Positions 8,429 through 16,577 of a stretch of DNA of 64,000 bases are shown piece by piece. The stretch lies in NCBI GenBank assembly GCA_016715985.1, contig JADJXD010000001.1:4836001-4900000 (forward strand). Reading direction: 5' to 3'. Origin of the DNA: Saprospiraceae bacterium (GTDB lineage: Bacteria; Bacteroidota; Bacteroidia; Chitinophagales; Saprospiraceae). Below the pieces are notes generated by a model, which searched no databases, was not told the DNA's origin, and saw nothing but the letters and a program-made list of their open reading frames with translations. Position 1 is the first letter of the stretch; each line of letters begins with the position of its first letter. The position numbers and the translations under genes are program-made.

Positions 8429-9415
8429 ATGTTTGAGTCTAATAAAATAGATAAGGAATTATATATTCATAAATTCCTTACCGATGCTTTGTCATTTGAT
8501 GAAAAAATTCAATTTCAACAATGGCTGCAGGAGGATATTGAGAATAAAGTGATGTTCAGTGAGTTATCTGAGCTCTGGAATTCTGCTGCAATAATCCCCG
8601 ATAACCAACTTTTTGATTCTGACAAAGCCTTCGCTGCTCAAATGGCACGAATAAAAGAAGAAATTAACAAACCCCAATCTCCAACACCGATATTTTCTCT
8701 GAAATCCGGCTGGTTTGTATCAGCGGCTGCCTTAATGGTCATAGTCCTGTCAACTGTTTTTGTGTTAAAATTTTATCAGAGTCCAGAAATCTTTCAGACA
8801 AAAGATGAGCCTCTTCTGTTTGTCCTCGATGATAATTCAGAGGTTTGGTTAAATGTAAACTCAATATTAAAAGTATATTCATTTAAAAAGAATGAGCGCA
8901 AAATTGAACTCATGGGCGAAGCTTTTATTGATGTTGTGCAGATGAAGGAAAAACCTTTCATAGTGTCCACGAAAGATTTCGATATCACAGTGGTAGGCAC
9001 ATCCTTTAAAGTAAATACAGAAAATAAAGACGTTTTTGTGAAAAGTGGAATAGTCAGAATGTCTAATTCTGCCGGTATTGCAGAAGCTAAAGCAGGAGAA
9101 CGTTTCTTTATAAATAGTGGCGACACTTTAAGGTTGGATACATCTAAATCTAAATTGCAGCTGGATTGGGTGAATAGGAACTTAACTTTCGATAATGCGG
9201 CATTGGCTACTGTGATACGTGACATTGAGCTGAAATTTAATATTAAAATTGATTATTCAAAATCAGACAATATCAAAAATTGTGGATTTACATCAGGTTC
9301 TCTGAAAGATAATTCTTTAGACGAAATAGTCGCTTTGCTCCGTCTGACATATGACATGGAAATCACCCGGTCAGATGACAATACATACCGGATTACTTCT
9401 GTTAAATGCAGGTAG
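8429..9415 (+). CDS. FecR-family anti-sigma / signal-transducing membrane protein
   Basis: 328 residues. A short cytoplasmic N-terminus of about 90 residues (FLTDALSFDEKIQFQQWL) would bind the sigma factor. One membrane helix follows at about 93-113 (GWFVSAAALMVIVLSTVFVL). The periplasmic FecR beta domain comes next (SEVWLNVNSILKVYSF, IELMGEAFIDVV, VVGTSFKVNT, VKSGIVRM, about 125-220). The C-terminus from about 250 (LTFDNAALATVIRDIELKFNIKI) is the DUF4974/STN-like domain that receives the signal from the receptor. It lies 51 bp after the sigma gene and is probably co-transcribed with it. Confidence 0.93.
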   Translation: MFESNKIDKELYIHKFLTDALSFDEKIQFQQWLQEDIENKVMFSELSELWNSAAIIPDNQLFDSDKAFAAQMARIKEEINKPQSPTPIFSLKSGWFVSAAALMVIVLSTVFVLKFYQSPEIFQTKDEPLLFVLDDNSEVWLNVNSILKVYSFKKNERKIELMGEAFIDVVQMKEKPFIVSTKDFDITVVGTSFKVNTENKDVFVKSGIVRMSNSAGIAEAKAGERFFINSGDTLRLDTSKSKLQLDWVNRNLTFDNAALATVIRDIELKFNIKIDYSKSDNIKNCGFTSGSLKDNSLDEIVALLRLTYDMEITRSDDNTYRITSVKCR

Positions 9416-9578
9416 AAATTGATAATTCTTTGAGAAAAGGTTTATTTCATTCTCAAGGCTCATAGTTCCAGATATACTCAGAATATAGGGAACTTAGATT
9501 ATTTGTAGTCATATTCATGTTCCTTTGGCAAAAGATTAAAAAAAGTTGTACCACTTTAACATAATAGCAGGTATTGGT

Positions 9579-9586
9579 TATCTTTG
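9579..9586 (+). promoter_or_regulatory. -7 element (TATCTTTG) upstream of the TonB receptor gene
   Basis: A perfect-looking TAnnTTTG element. It overlaps an in-frame TTG at 9584 that could otherwise be taken as the receptor start. Using the promoter instead argues for the ATG at 9623 and separate transcription of the receptor. The -33 element is not obvious. Confidence 0.45.
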
Positions 9587-9622
9587 CCCTTTCTAATGAG
9601 GTGTAACCAAAATTTTGCTTTA

Positions 9623-12247
9623 ATGAGAATTGTGTTTCTCATCTTATTTCTGCTATTTGTATTGACTGATTTTGTAACCAGTCAGTCCAGACCTGATCAG
9701 AAAAAAATAACCTATAAAGCTTATCATCAACCCCTAAAGTCCGTCCTGAAGGATCTGGCAAATATGGCATCCATCAGTATTGTCTATTCTGAAAGCCGGT
9801 TGCCCGCCGACAAACCCGTAAGTGTCTCAGCAGAAGAACTTGAAGTGGGAGAAGTGCTTCGTATCATTTTGAGTAATTTTGACTTTACATATCAGTTAGT
9901 TGGAGAACAGATTGTACTTCACAGCATCTTCTCACAATATAGCCAAAAAAATGCAAGAATCTACGGCTACTTAAGAGACAAGTCCAGTGGTGAAACTCTA
10001 ATCGGAGCTAACATCTTTTTGGCAGACAAATCTATCGGAACTGCCAGTAATGAATATGGATTTTATAGTTTGCAATTGCCTGCAAAGTCGCATAGAGTCT
10101 ATTTTTCATATCTTGGATATAAAACAGAAATCATAGAATTTTCAATTTTGAAAGATACTTTGATAAATATCTATCTGACTCCGGACGGGCAACTGAATGA
10201 AATTGTAATTTTAGATAACATTCTTGAAGAAGAAATGGCTGCCACTTATCAGGGTCAGAAGTTGCATATTGATAAAATTTCAGCAGGCAATCATCTAGCC
10301 GGAGAAGCAGACGTTATCAGATACGTAGGACAATTACCAGGAGTCAATACAGGTTCTGATGGAATAGGGGGGCTTAATGTAAGAGGAGGGTCTGCAGATC
10401 AGAATTTGATACTTTTAGATGGAGTTCCATTATATAATACAGGCCATGCATTGGGTATGTTTTCAGTTTTTAATTCTGATATAGTGAAAGATGCCACTTT
10501 TATTAAAGGGAGCATACCGGCGCGATATGGCGGACGACTGTCTTCGATATTAGACGTCCACACGAAAGATGGTAATTTTAATAATTTTTCCGGTGAAGTC
10601 AGTTTAAGCACTATTGCTCTGAAAGCATCCGTTGAAGGACCGATAGCCAAAGGTAACAGCAGCTTTTTGCTTTCATACAGAAGAACATACTTAGATGTGT
10701 GGATTAAAGAATTGACAAAGTATATAAATAATGATAATAACCAAACAGGTTTTTCAAATTACTTTTTTCAGGATTTTAATGCCAAATTAAATTTAAAATT
10801 AAATCGTAAAAACCGGTTATTTGTCAATTTTTATTCAGGAAATGATAATTTCGAAAACAACACTGCATATGATTTTCAAAATGTGAAAGACAAAGAAATC
10901 CATACATTGGATTGGGGCAACAGAATGTTGTCTTTAAAACTTTCATCAGAATTGGGGAGTAATATTTTTTCTAAATTTACGCTATATTACTCAGGTTTCC
11001 AATTTGAAAATTATAACCATAACCAGTTTCTGCGATTAGAATCTTTGGATACCACTGCTTATTTCAAAACCACTTTATTTGATTCGGGAATTAAGGAATA
11101 TGGTGCTTTTTACGAGATTGACTGGATGCCTCACAAAAAACATTACTTAAAAGTTGGAACCTGGTTTCAAAACAGGCAATTTTCACCCCGGGTTGTCGGG
11201 CTTTCAGGACAAAATCAAATGCAGGGATCTCAAATCGATCCGGAAAGCCTGAAAAGGGATAGTCCTTCAGAAGATATTATTTCTAATGAACTGACTGCAT
11301 ATATAGAAGATGAGTGGCAGATTTCAAAAAGAAGTAAATTAAATATTGGTCTGCATTATTCGGGTATTGGAAGTAAAAGTAATGTACTCTATCATTCTTT
11401 GCAGCCCAGAATATCATTTTTAACCACTAGTGAAAATATTGTTTTAAAAACAGGTGTCTCACGTCTTCAGCAGTTTTTGCACTTGCTTACCAATAATGGA
11501 CTGGGACTACCTACCGACATCTGGTTACCTTCCGATGAAAATCTTCCTCCGGCAAGATCCTGGGTATTTGATGCCGGTATAGGTTATCGCGATAATAATG
11601 GCTACAAAACGGGAATTGACATTTATTTTAAGACCTTTGATGATATCAGCAGTTTCAGAGAAGGAGGAAATATTGATATTCACCAGAATGTAAATTGGAA
11701 AGGGAATATTCCCACAGGCAAGGGGCAGGCTTATGGTGTAGAAACTTATTTTGAAAAAGTTACCGGCAATACATTGTTCGCTCTGAACTATACTTATTCC
11801 GTTTCCAACCGCACTTTCAGTGATTTGAATAACGGAAATCCATTTCCTTTTAATTTTAACAGACTTCATAGTTTTAAATCGTCCTTTACTTACCGCTTTT
11901 CTCCATTTACGGAGTTGGTTCTCAATTGGAATGTTTCGAGTGGAAATCATTTTACGAGTCCTTCCAATACATCTTTATTACTGGATTCACAGGTTGTAGT
12001 CCTTTATCTGGAAAAGAATAATGCCCGTTTTCCGGTATTTCACAGACTGGATGTAGGAGTCAGTTTTTATAACTCATATAAATGGGGGCGAACAAAGTTA
12101 TTTTTAGGTGTTTACAATGCATACAACAGACGGAACCCTTTCTATACTGATTTGGTGAGAGACAGAGAAAATCCCGATAGATTTATATTTCGACAATACA
12201 GTTTACTGCCATTGTTACCTACAATAAGCTACAACATTTCTTTTTAA
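9623..12247 (+). CDS. TonB-dependent outer-membrane receptor with STN and carboxypeptidase-regulatory domains
   Basis: About 874 residues. A signal peptide (MRIVFLILFLLFVLTDFVTSQ) leads into an STN signalling domain (about 25-100: YKAYHQPLKSVLKDLANM, KPVSVSAEELEVGEVL). A CarboxypepD_reg-like beta-sandwich follows (IYGYLRDKSSGETLIGANIFL, about 110-195), then the plug domain (VIRYVGQLPGVNTG, GGLNVRGGSADQNLILLDG, KGSIPARYGGRLSSILDV, about 225-330) and a 22-strand-type barrel to the C-terminus. It takes up a ligand with TonB energy and, through STN, signals to the FecR protein encoded upstream. It is followed by a DUF4249 lipoprotein gene, a pairing seen often in Bacteroidota. An ATG at 9596 is the alternative start, but it would sit almost at the predicted transcription start. 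The ligand is unknown. Confidence 0.93.
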   Translation: MRIVFLILFLLFVLTDFVTSQSRPDQKKITYKAYHQPLKSVLKDLANMASISIVYSESRLPADKPVSVSAEELEVGEVLRIILSNFDFTYQLVGEQIVLHSIFSQYSQKNARIYGYLRDKSSGETLIGANIFLADKSIGTASNEYGFYSLQLPAKSHRVYFSYLGYKTEIIEFSILKDTLINIYLTPDGQLNEIVILDNILEEEMAATYQGQKLHIDKISAGNHLAGEADVIRYVGQLPGVNTGSDGIGGLNVRGGSADQNLILLDGVPLYNTGHALGMFSVFNSDIVKDATFIKGSIPARYGGRLSSILDVHTKDGNFNNFSGEVSLSTIALKASVEGPIAKGNSSFLLSYRRTYLDVWIKELTKYINNDNNQTGFSNYFFQDFNAKLNLKLNRKNRLFVNFYSGNDNFENNTAYDFQNVKDKEIHTLDWGNRMLSLKLSSELGSNIFSKFTLYYSGFQFENYNHNQFLRLESLDTTAYFKTTLFDSGIKEYGAFYEIDWMPHKKHYLKVGTWFQNRQFSPRVVGLSGQNQMQGSQIDPESLKRDSPSEDIISNELTAYIEDEWQISKRSKLNIGLHYSGIGSKSNVLYHSLQPRISFLTTSENIVLKTGVSRLQQFLHLLTNNGLGLPTDIWLPSDENLPPARSWVFDAGIGYRDNNGYKTGIDIYFKTFDDISSFREGGNIDIHQNVNWKGNIPTGKGQAYGVETYFEKVTGNTLFALNYTYSVSNRTFSDLNNGNPFPFNFNRLHSFKSSFTYRFSPFTELVLNWNVSSGNHFTSPSNTSLLLDSQVVVLYLEKNNARFPVFHRLDVGVSFYNSYKWGRTKLFLGVYNAYNRRNPFYTDLVRDRENPDRFIFRQYSLLPLLPTISYNISF

Positions 12248-12326
12248 GTCGTCTGGTTAAAAAATATTATTATCATTAATACATATTATAATAATTTGTA
12301 ATATATTTGCGATAAATATCGGGTTT

Positions 12327-13202
12327 ATCAAAAAGATAATTACATATATATTCTATCTGTTTTTTCTATACAGTTGTGCAGATACTGTGGGAGTCACAGA
12401 CACCAGCGGAGAAGATAAGTTATTTGTGGTATGTGAATTAAAAACGGGATCGCCTGTTTTTGCAGATGTAAGTTATACTGGTAATCTGAATGGAAAATTG
12501 CCTCAGCCTACACAAGATGATCCGGATATTCAGATATCCCTAACTTCATATGTCAGTAATCAAACTACCCATTTTGAATTTGACCCGTTGGAAAAAAAGT
12601 ATGTTTTGGACGACAGAGATCAAAAACCACAATCAGGTGCCAAGTATATGCTTTCCGTTGCAAAATACAGCTATGGTCCCGATGCCAAAATCACAGTTAC
12701 CATGCCGAATGAAGTCAAAAGTAAAAATCTGGAAGTACTAAACTACAAATCTGAACGATTGGAGGATAATACATATAAAACATCTGTAGAATGTATAATA
12801 AGTTTGATTCAGCCAATTGCTGGTAATTCTTATTTGATTTTGCAGGCTTTTACAGAATCAGGTAATTCATTCACGGTTAATAGAGTTCATGAAAATTCAA
12901 ATGCATTTTTTATTTTATCTCACAAGCCGGGTTTTTTAATTGACTATGCAAGACTAAATTCTGATCAGATTCATATTTCTTATTCTGTGACTGAGAACCT
13001 ACCGGTAGATAAACTCATATTGGAAACGGGGAATACAACCAATCAATTTTACAGGTACAACATTTTCGCATCTAACGTAAAAACAGCCGGTCAGTCCGGT
13101 ACTTTAAATCAATCCATAGCACCTTTCAATCTCTACTCAGGTGATATATGGGGCTCTGTAAGTGCTTGTAACAGTCATATTGGGACATATTTTTTAAAAT
13201 AA
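12327..13202 (+). CDS. DUF4249-like lipoprotein; reading frame has ATC where ATG is expected
   Basis: From residue 2 the frame reads a textbook lipoprotein leader: KKIITYIFYLFFLYSCAD, with lipobox LYSC. The beta-rich mature domain then resembles DUF4249 (DKLFVVCELKTGSPVFADVSYTG onward). DUF4249 proteins are encoded downstream of STN/plug TonB receptors and probably act with them at the outer membrane. The codon before AAA AAG is ATC, and no ATG, GTG or TTG occurs in frame between the upstream TAA and the lipobox. The first ordinary start is a GTG at 12387, which would remove the whole signal peptide. Either a rare ATC start, a start-codon mutation (recent loss) or a base error explains this. 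A TATATTTG element at 12302-12309 could drive it. Confidence 0.7.
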   Translation: MKKIITYIFYLFFLYSCADTVGVTDTSGEDKLFVVCELKTGSPVFADVSYTGNLNGKLPQPTQDDPDIQISLTSYVSNQTTHFEFDPLEKKYVLDDRDQKPQSGAKYMLSVAKYSYGPDAKITVTMPNEVKSKNLEVLNYKSERLEDNTYKTSVECIISLIQPIAGNSYLILQAFTESGNSFTVNRVHENSNAFFILSHKPGFLIDYARLNSDQIHISYSVTENLPVDKLILETGNTTNQFYRYNIFASNVKTAGQSGTLNQSIAPFNLYSGDIWGSVSACNSHIGTYFLK

Positions 13203-13232
13203 AATTGAAATATACAATCTGGATTTCAATTT
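13202..13232 (+). terminator. Weak AT-rich hairpin after the DUF4249 gene
   Basis: AAATTGAAAT pairs perfectly with ATTTCAATTT across an 11-base loop directly at the stop codon. There is only a short T-rich tail, so it is a weak terminator or a 3' stabilising stem. Confidence 0.4.
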
Positions 13233-13518
13233 ATACTCGTACTTATTAATATGTAATATGTATTCCCATGAGTTATAGAAATACTTTGACTTCTGAAATG
13301 CCCTTGGCAATTTAAATTATTACTTAAGTATCGTTTTTATTTCCACCTATTTTCAGCGTTGGCAAAATGAATTTCATTTCTGAAAGTACTGATATAGCCT
13401 GAATTTACTCAAGTTTAGAAAAGATGAATATTAAATTAATAAATGTTCAGCAAATTAATAGGGGTATTACATTTTTTATGTGTCTTAGTTCTGTAACATG
13501 ATAAAATAAAACACCCTG
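13233..13518. other. Intergenic region, no gene seen
   Basis: About 290 bp of AT-rich DNA before the Crp/Fnr gene. I see no tRNA, convincing ORF or repeat. One 25-codon frame at 13424-13501 has no recognisable features. Regulatory sites for the Crp/Fnr gene probably lie here, but I cannot name one. Confidence 0.5.
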
Positions 13519-14199
13519 ATGAGCGAGAATGCTATATATGATTTTGTAAGGCAAACCACTTTTGCTGCATGTTTAAATGAGCAGGAAATTGTTAAGCTGG
13601 TTCAAAATAGCAATGTCTTGACAGTGGACAAAAATGAGCATATTTTTATTCCGGGAGACAAGAGTGACAAATTGTTTTTTTTAGTACAGGGTGTGGTTAA
13701 AATAGCGTATGTTACAAATGATGGTAAAGAAATCATTAAGACTATATTACATCAGGGTGCTATTTTTGGTGAATATAGTATTGCAGGTGAAGAGCTCCGG
13801 GAAAATTTTGCCAGTGTTATGTCACATGAAGTGGTAGTAATGAGTGTTGATGTGGAAGTATTGAATAGTATGATGGAAAAAAACATCAGCATGGCAAAAT
13901 GTGTTATCAGATTTTTTGGTAGCAGATTAAAAAATGTTGAAGACAGATTGGAGTCCCTCGTTTTGCAGGACGCCAGAGAAAGGATCATTGAGTTTATAAA
14001 GATGTATGCAAATTCTTATGGCAAACAGATAGGCTATGAATTATTACTAAAGCATTCATTTACACAACAGGATATCGCCAATTATACCGGCACTTCCAGA
14101 CAAACAGTGACAACAGTATTAAATCAACTGAAAAAGACAAATAAAATACATTTTAGGGGCAAATCAATGCTCATAAGAAATATTGCGGCTCTAAGCTAA
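13519..14199 (+). CDS. Crp/Fnr-family transcriptional regulator
   Basis: 226 residues. The N-terminal cyclic-nucleotide-binding-type beta-roll is visible at HIFIPGDKSDKLFFLVQGVVKIAYV and GAIFGEYSIAG (about 40-95). A dimer helix follows (LKNVEDRLESLVLQDARERIIEFI), then a C-terminal winged helix (SFTQQDIANYTGTSRQTVTTVLNQLKKT, about 180-210). There is no N-terminal Cys cluster, so it is not an oxygen-sensing FNR. The usual Arg/Ser cAMP phosphate pocket is not intact, so the effector may not be cAMP. It is probably monocistronic, ending in a strong hairpin. Confidence 0.92.
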   Translation: MSENAIYDFVRQTTFAACLNEQEIVKLVQNSNVLTVDKNEHIFIPGDKSDKLFFLVQGVVKIAYVTNDGKEIIKTILHQGAIFGEYSIAGEELRENFASVMSHEVVVMSVDVEVLNSMMEKNISMAKCVIRFFGSRLKNVEDRLESLVLQDARERIIEFIKMYANSYGKQIGYELLLKHSFTQQDIANYTGTSRQTVTTVLNQLKKTNKIHFRGKSMLIRNIAALS

Positions 14200-14245
14200 T
14201 GCAATATAAGGTTTTCTCATAATTTAGTTATACCTGAAATTTAGT

Positions 14246-14285
14246 AAAAAAAAGTGGATTCAAAAGTGATTCCACTTTTTTTTTT
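14246..14285 (+). terminator. Rho-independent terminator of the Crp/Fnr gene
   Basis: AAAAGTGGA pairs with TCCACTTTT and is followed by a run of more than ten T. It lies about 45 bp after the stop codon and before the tRNA-Ser promoter. Confidence 0.8.
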
Positions 14286-14316
14286 GTAAAAGGTTTTTAA
14301 GTTATCAGAATTTAAT

Positions 14317-14324
14317 TACTTTTG
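14317..14324 (+). promoter_or_regulatory. -7 element (TACTTTTG) of tRNA-Ser
   Basis: TACTTTTG fits TAnnTTTG and ends 22 bp before the mature 5' end of the tRNA, a normal distance for a short tRNA leader. Confidence 0.5.
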
Positions 14325-14346
14325 CGTCGCTTTAACAGCAGCGTCA

Positions 14347-14437
14347 GGAAGAGTGGCAGAGCTGGTTGATTGCACCGGTCTTGAAAACCGGCGTACCTGA
14401 GAGGGTACCGGGGGTTCGAATCCCTCCTCTTCCGCCA
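14347..14437 (+). tRNA. tRNA-Ser (anticodon TGA)
   Basis: A class II tRNA. The acceptor is GGAAGAG/CTCTTCC with discriminator G. The anticodon arm is CCGGT/ACCGG with loop CTTGAAA (TGA at 14382-14384). The long variable arm GTACC-TGAGA-GGGTAC typical of tRNA-Ser and the T loop TTCGAAT are present. The three bases after the discriminator read CCA, so the 3' end may be encoded. It has its own promoter and stands alone. Confidence 0.97.
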
Positions 14438-14644
14438 AAAAAATTTAATATTTTTTTGAAATAACTACGATTCTATCACCACTTTTGTATTTCAATTGTA
14501 AATAACTCTTATTTTATTTAAGCATGAAAATTGTTTCCTTATAAATAATTGTAAGCTCTCAATACCTTTAATATATTTAGCCAAAAGTAATTATCTTCAA
14601 AAATCTTTTATCTTTACACTGCGGCATCATACAGTCATCAGGCC

Positions 14645-15736
14645 ATGTCAAAAAAGAAAATAGACGTAAAAAAAATACTAAACCGATTGATGTTGTTTAT
14701 CAGTTTTGGAATAGTATGTCACATCACTTTTGTTCTGTATACTACAGAAAAAGATATCTTATCCCAATTAGGACACATACAATGGCCTTATTTTTTTTTA
14801 ATTCTGATCCTAATGGTTCTGCCCTGGATGGGTTATGCATTCCGGGTTATGATGTGGTCAAAATTTTTAGGTGAAAATCTGCCATTCAAAGATTCATTGA
14901 AAATAGTCATTACAGCAGATGTAGCATCCGCATTAAGTCCTACTGCAGTAGGTGGAGCACCTTTTAAAGCAGGCTTACTTATCAACAGAGGTTTCAGTAC
15001 CGGCAAGGTGGGCTTCATTCTGACACTTGGTGTGCTGGAGGATATTGTATTTTACACATCCGGTTTTGTTTTTGCTACGGTCTATTCTGTAGGTTTATTA
15101 AACAAATTGGTAAGTACAGGTAAAAATTTTATTTTTGACTTTCAAAGTTTTTTCATCTGGATTTTAATTGCTGTCATTCTATACATTACCTTACGTAAAA
15201 CAGGCGTTTATCCGCAAAGCTGGCGACTAATCAACATGTTGCCTTTTAAATATAAATTTACTTACCTGAAGCTGATTGTAAAAGCTAAACATAGTTATGG
15301 TGAGTTGAAAGAATGCTTTTTATATGTCCTTAATGCAGGTAAGTTGAGAATGCTTCTGAGTATTACAGTTCTTTTCATGCAGTGGTTTGCGAAATTTTCA
15401 ATTCTTTTGGTCATTTTGACGGCGTTGCACATTGATTTTGATACGTTACAGATTTATGCAAGACAATGGATGATTTGGATCACAATGCTCTTAATTCCTA
15501 CACCGGGAGCATCGGGTGGGGCAGAAGCTTCCTTTTTACTTATATTCGGAAAAAGTATTCCTTCAGAGATTGTAAATCTGATAGTTTCTCTTTGGAGATT
15601 CTTTACTTACTATATGATACTTTTAACAGCCGTGGTTGTCTATCAGTCTCTGACATATTTCTCAACAAAATCTACCGTGATTGCAATTGAAACGGATGAA
15701 ATTTTTAAAGATAATACTTCATCTAAAGTTAAATAA
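14645..15736 (+). CDS. Flippase-like / lysylphosphatidylglycerol synthase TM-region protein (YbhN, UPF0104)
   Basis: 363 residues with about eight membrane helices. Family landmarks are the early WMGYAFRVMMWSKFLG loop, SALSPTAVGGAPFKAGLLINRG (about 99-120), which is the strongly conserved TPGGAGG-like block, and PTPGASGGAEASFLLIFG near residue 285. It corresponds to the membrane half of MprF, without the aminoacyl-transferase domain, and such stand-alone proteins are thought to move lipids across the inner membrane. The substrate is unknown. It converges on the Omp28 gene with only 4 bp between stops. Confidence 0.88.
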   Translation: MSKKKIDVKKILNRLMLFISFGIVCHITFVLYTTEKDILSQLGHIQWPYFFLILILMVLPWMGYAFRVMMWSKFLGENLPFKDSLKIVITADVASALSPTAVGGAPFKAGLLINRGFSTGKVGFILTLGVLEDIVFYTSGFVFATVYSVGLLNKLVSTGKNFIFDFQSFFIWILIAVILYITLRKTGVYPQSWRLINMLPFKYKFTYLKLIVKAKHSYGELKECFLYVLNAGKLRMLLSITVLFMQWFAKFSILLVILTALHIDFDTLQIYARQWMIWITMLLIPTPGASGGAEASFLLIFGKSIPSEIVNLIVSLWRFFTYYMILLTAVVVYQSLTYFSTKSTVIAIETDEIFKDNTSSKVK

Positions 15737-15740
15737 TAAC

Positions 15741-16568
15741 TCAGAATAATTTTTTCTCTACCGCCTGAATTACTTCTTTACTATCAGAACTGTTTCGGGC
15801 AATCATTGCACTGATGTGAATATTTTCATCATTCCATAGACCATTTACTGATTCTGGTAAAGTGTAACTATATATTTTGGTTACTGATTTACCTTTTTTC
15901 AGATCAGATCCAAATGCATCTCCATCAAATTTGGTCAACATAGCGTGTAAGACATGGTCGTGTACATAGTTTTCAATAATTTCACCACCATTGGACTGAG
16001 CATCTACAATTTCTGATTCTGTCAGATAAATGGACACGGAAAACTCTCCGGAGAGATCAGTAAGTGGGATAACGGTGAGATCAAGTTGTAATTTCCTGCT
16101 GGTTTTATCGTAATTCACCTGCATATTCAATTCGATTTCCTGTGCTTTTTGGAGTTCCGCTTCTATCAAAGACTGCCAAAGATCGGGAAGATAGGACAAT
16201 AATGAACTGCCCGTTATTTTGACACGATTTACAGAAGCTGCCGGTTTTCCTCCCGTTGGGTTGAACCATTTTTCCAAATCCCGGGCCGCCGGATTTCTGA
16301 AATCATATTTACTCTTTGGAGTCGGATTGGACAGAAAAAATCCATGGATCCCAATAGCAACCACCTGATCAGGGTATTTTTGCAGTATATTTTTAATAAC
16401 CGCTGCACCCTTCGGACAATTAGGACAACTTGCACCAGTCAGGTCCTCAATCAATACTTTTTTACCGGTATCCGGTATAATTATTTCTCCTATATTTACG
16501 GGTATTTCATGACAGGAAATACCCAAAAGCAGTGTAAATAAAACAGTTGTGATCCTGAATATCATCAT
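15741..16568 (-). CDS. Omp28-related outer-membrane lipoprotein
   Basis: 275 residues with a lipoprotein signal (LLLGISC). A thioredoxin-like first half carries VLIEDLTGASCPNCPKGAA (about 38-56) with a CPNC motif. The second half is a beta domain ending IQAVEKKLF. Omp28 family proteins are abundant surface lipoproteins in Porphyromonas and relatives. The CxxC suggests redox activity or a structural disulphide. It lies 9 bp downstream of the DUF6029 gene on the same strand and next to a TlpA-like thioredoxin gene on the opposite strand, a recurrent three-gene group in this phylum. Confidence 0.88.
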   Translation of the reverse strand: MMIFRITTVLFTLLLGISCHEIPVNIGEIIIPDTGKKVLIEDLTGASCPNCPKGAAVIKNILQKYPDQVVAIGIHGFFLSNPTPKSKYDFRNPAARDLEKWFNPTGGKPAASVNRVKITGSSLLSYLPDLWQSLIEAELQKAQEIELNMQVNYDKTSRKLQLDLTVIPLTDLSGEFSVSIYLTESEIVDAQSNGGEIIENYVHDHVLHAMLTKFDGDAFGSDLKKGKSVTKIYSYTLPESVNGLWNDENIHISAMIARNSSDSKEVIQAVEKKLF

Positions 16569-16577
16569 TGTGAATAA

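Noticed and set aside
9584..9622. TTG at 9584 as the start of the TonB receptor
   Set aside because: The TTG is inside a good TATCTTTG -7 element, so it would lie upstream of transcription; the ATG at 9623 gives a proper signal peptide.
13424..13501. Small 25-codon ORF before the Crp/Fnr gene
   Set aside because: No recognisable motif, no signal of selection that can be judged by eye, and its composition is like the AT-rich surroundings.
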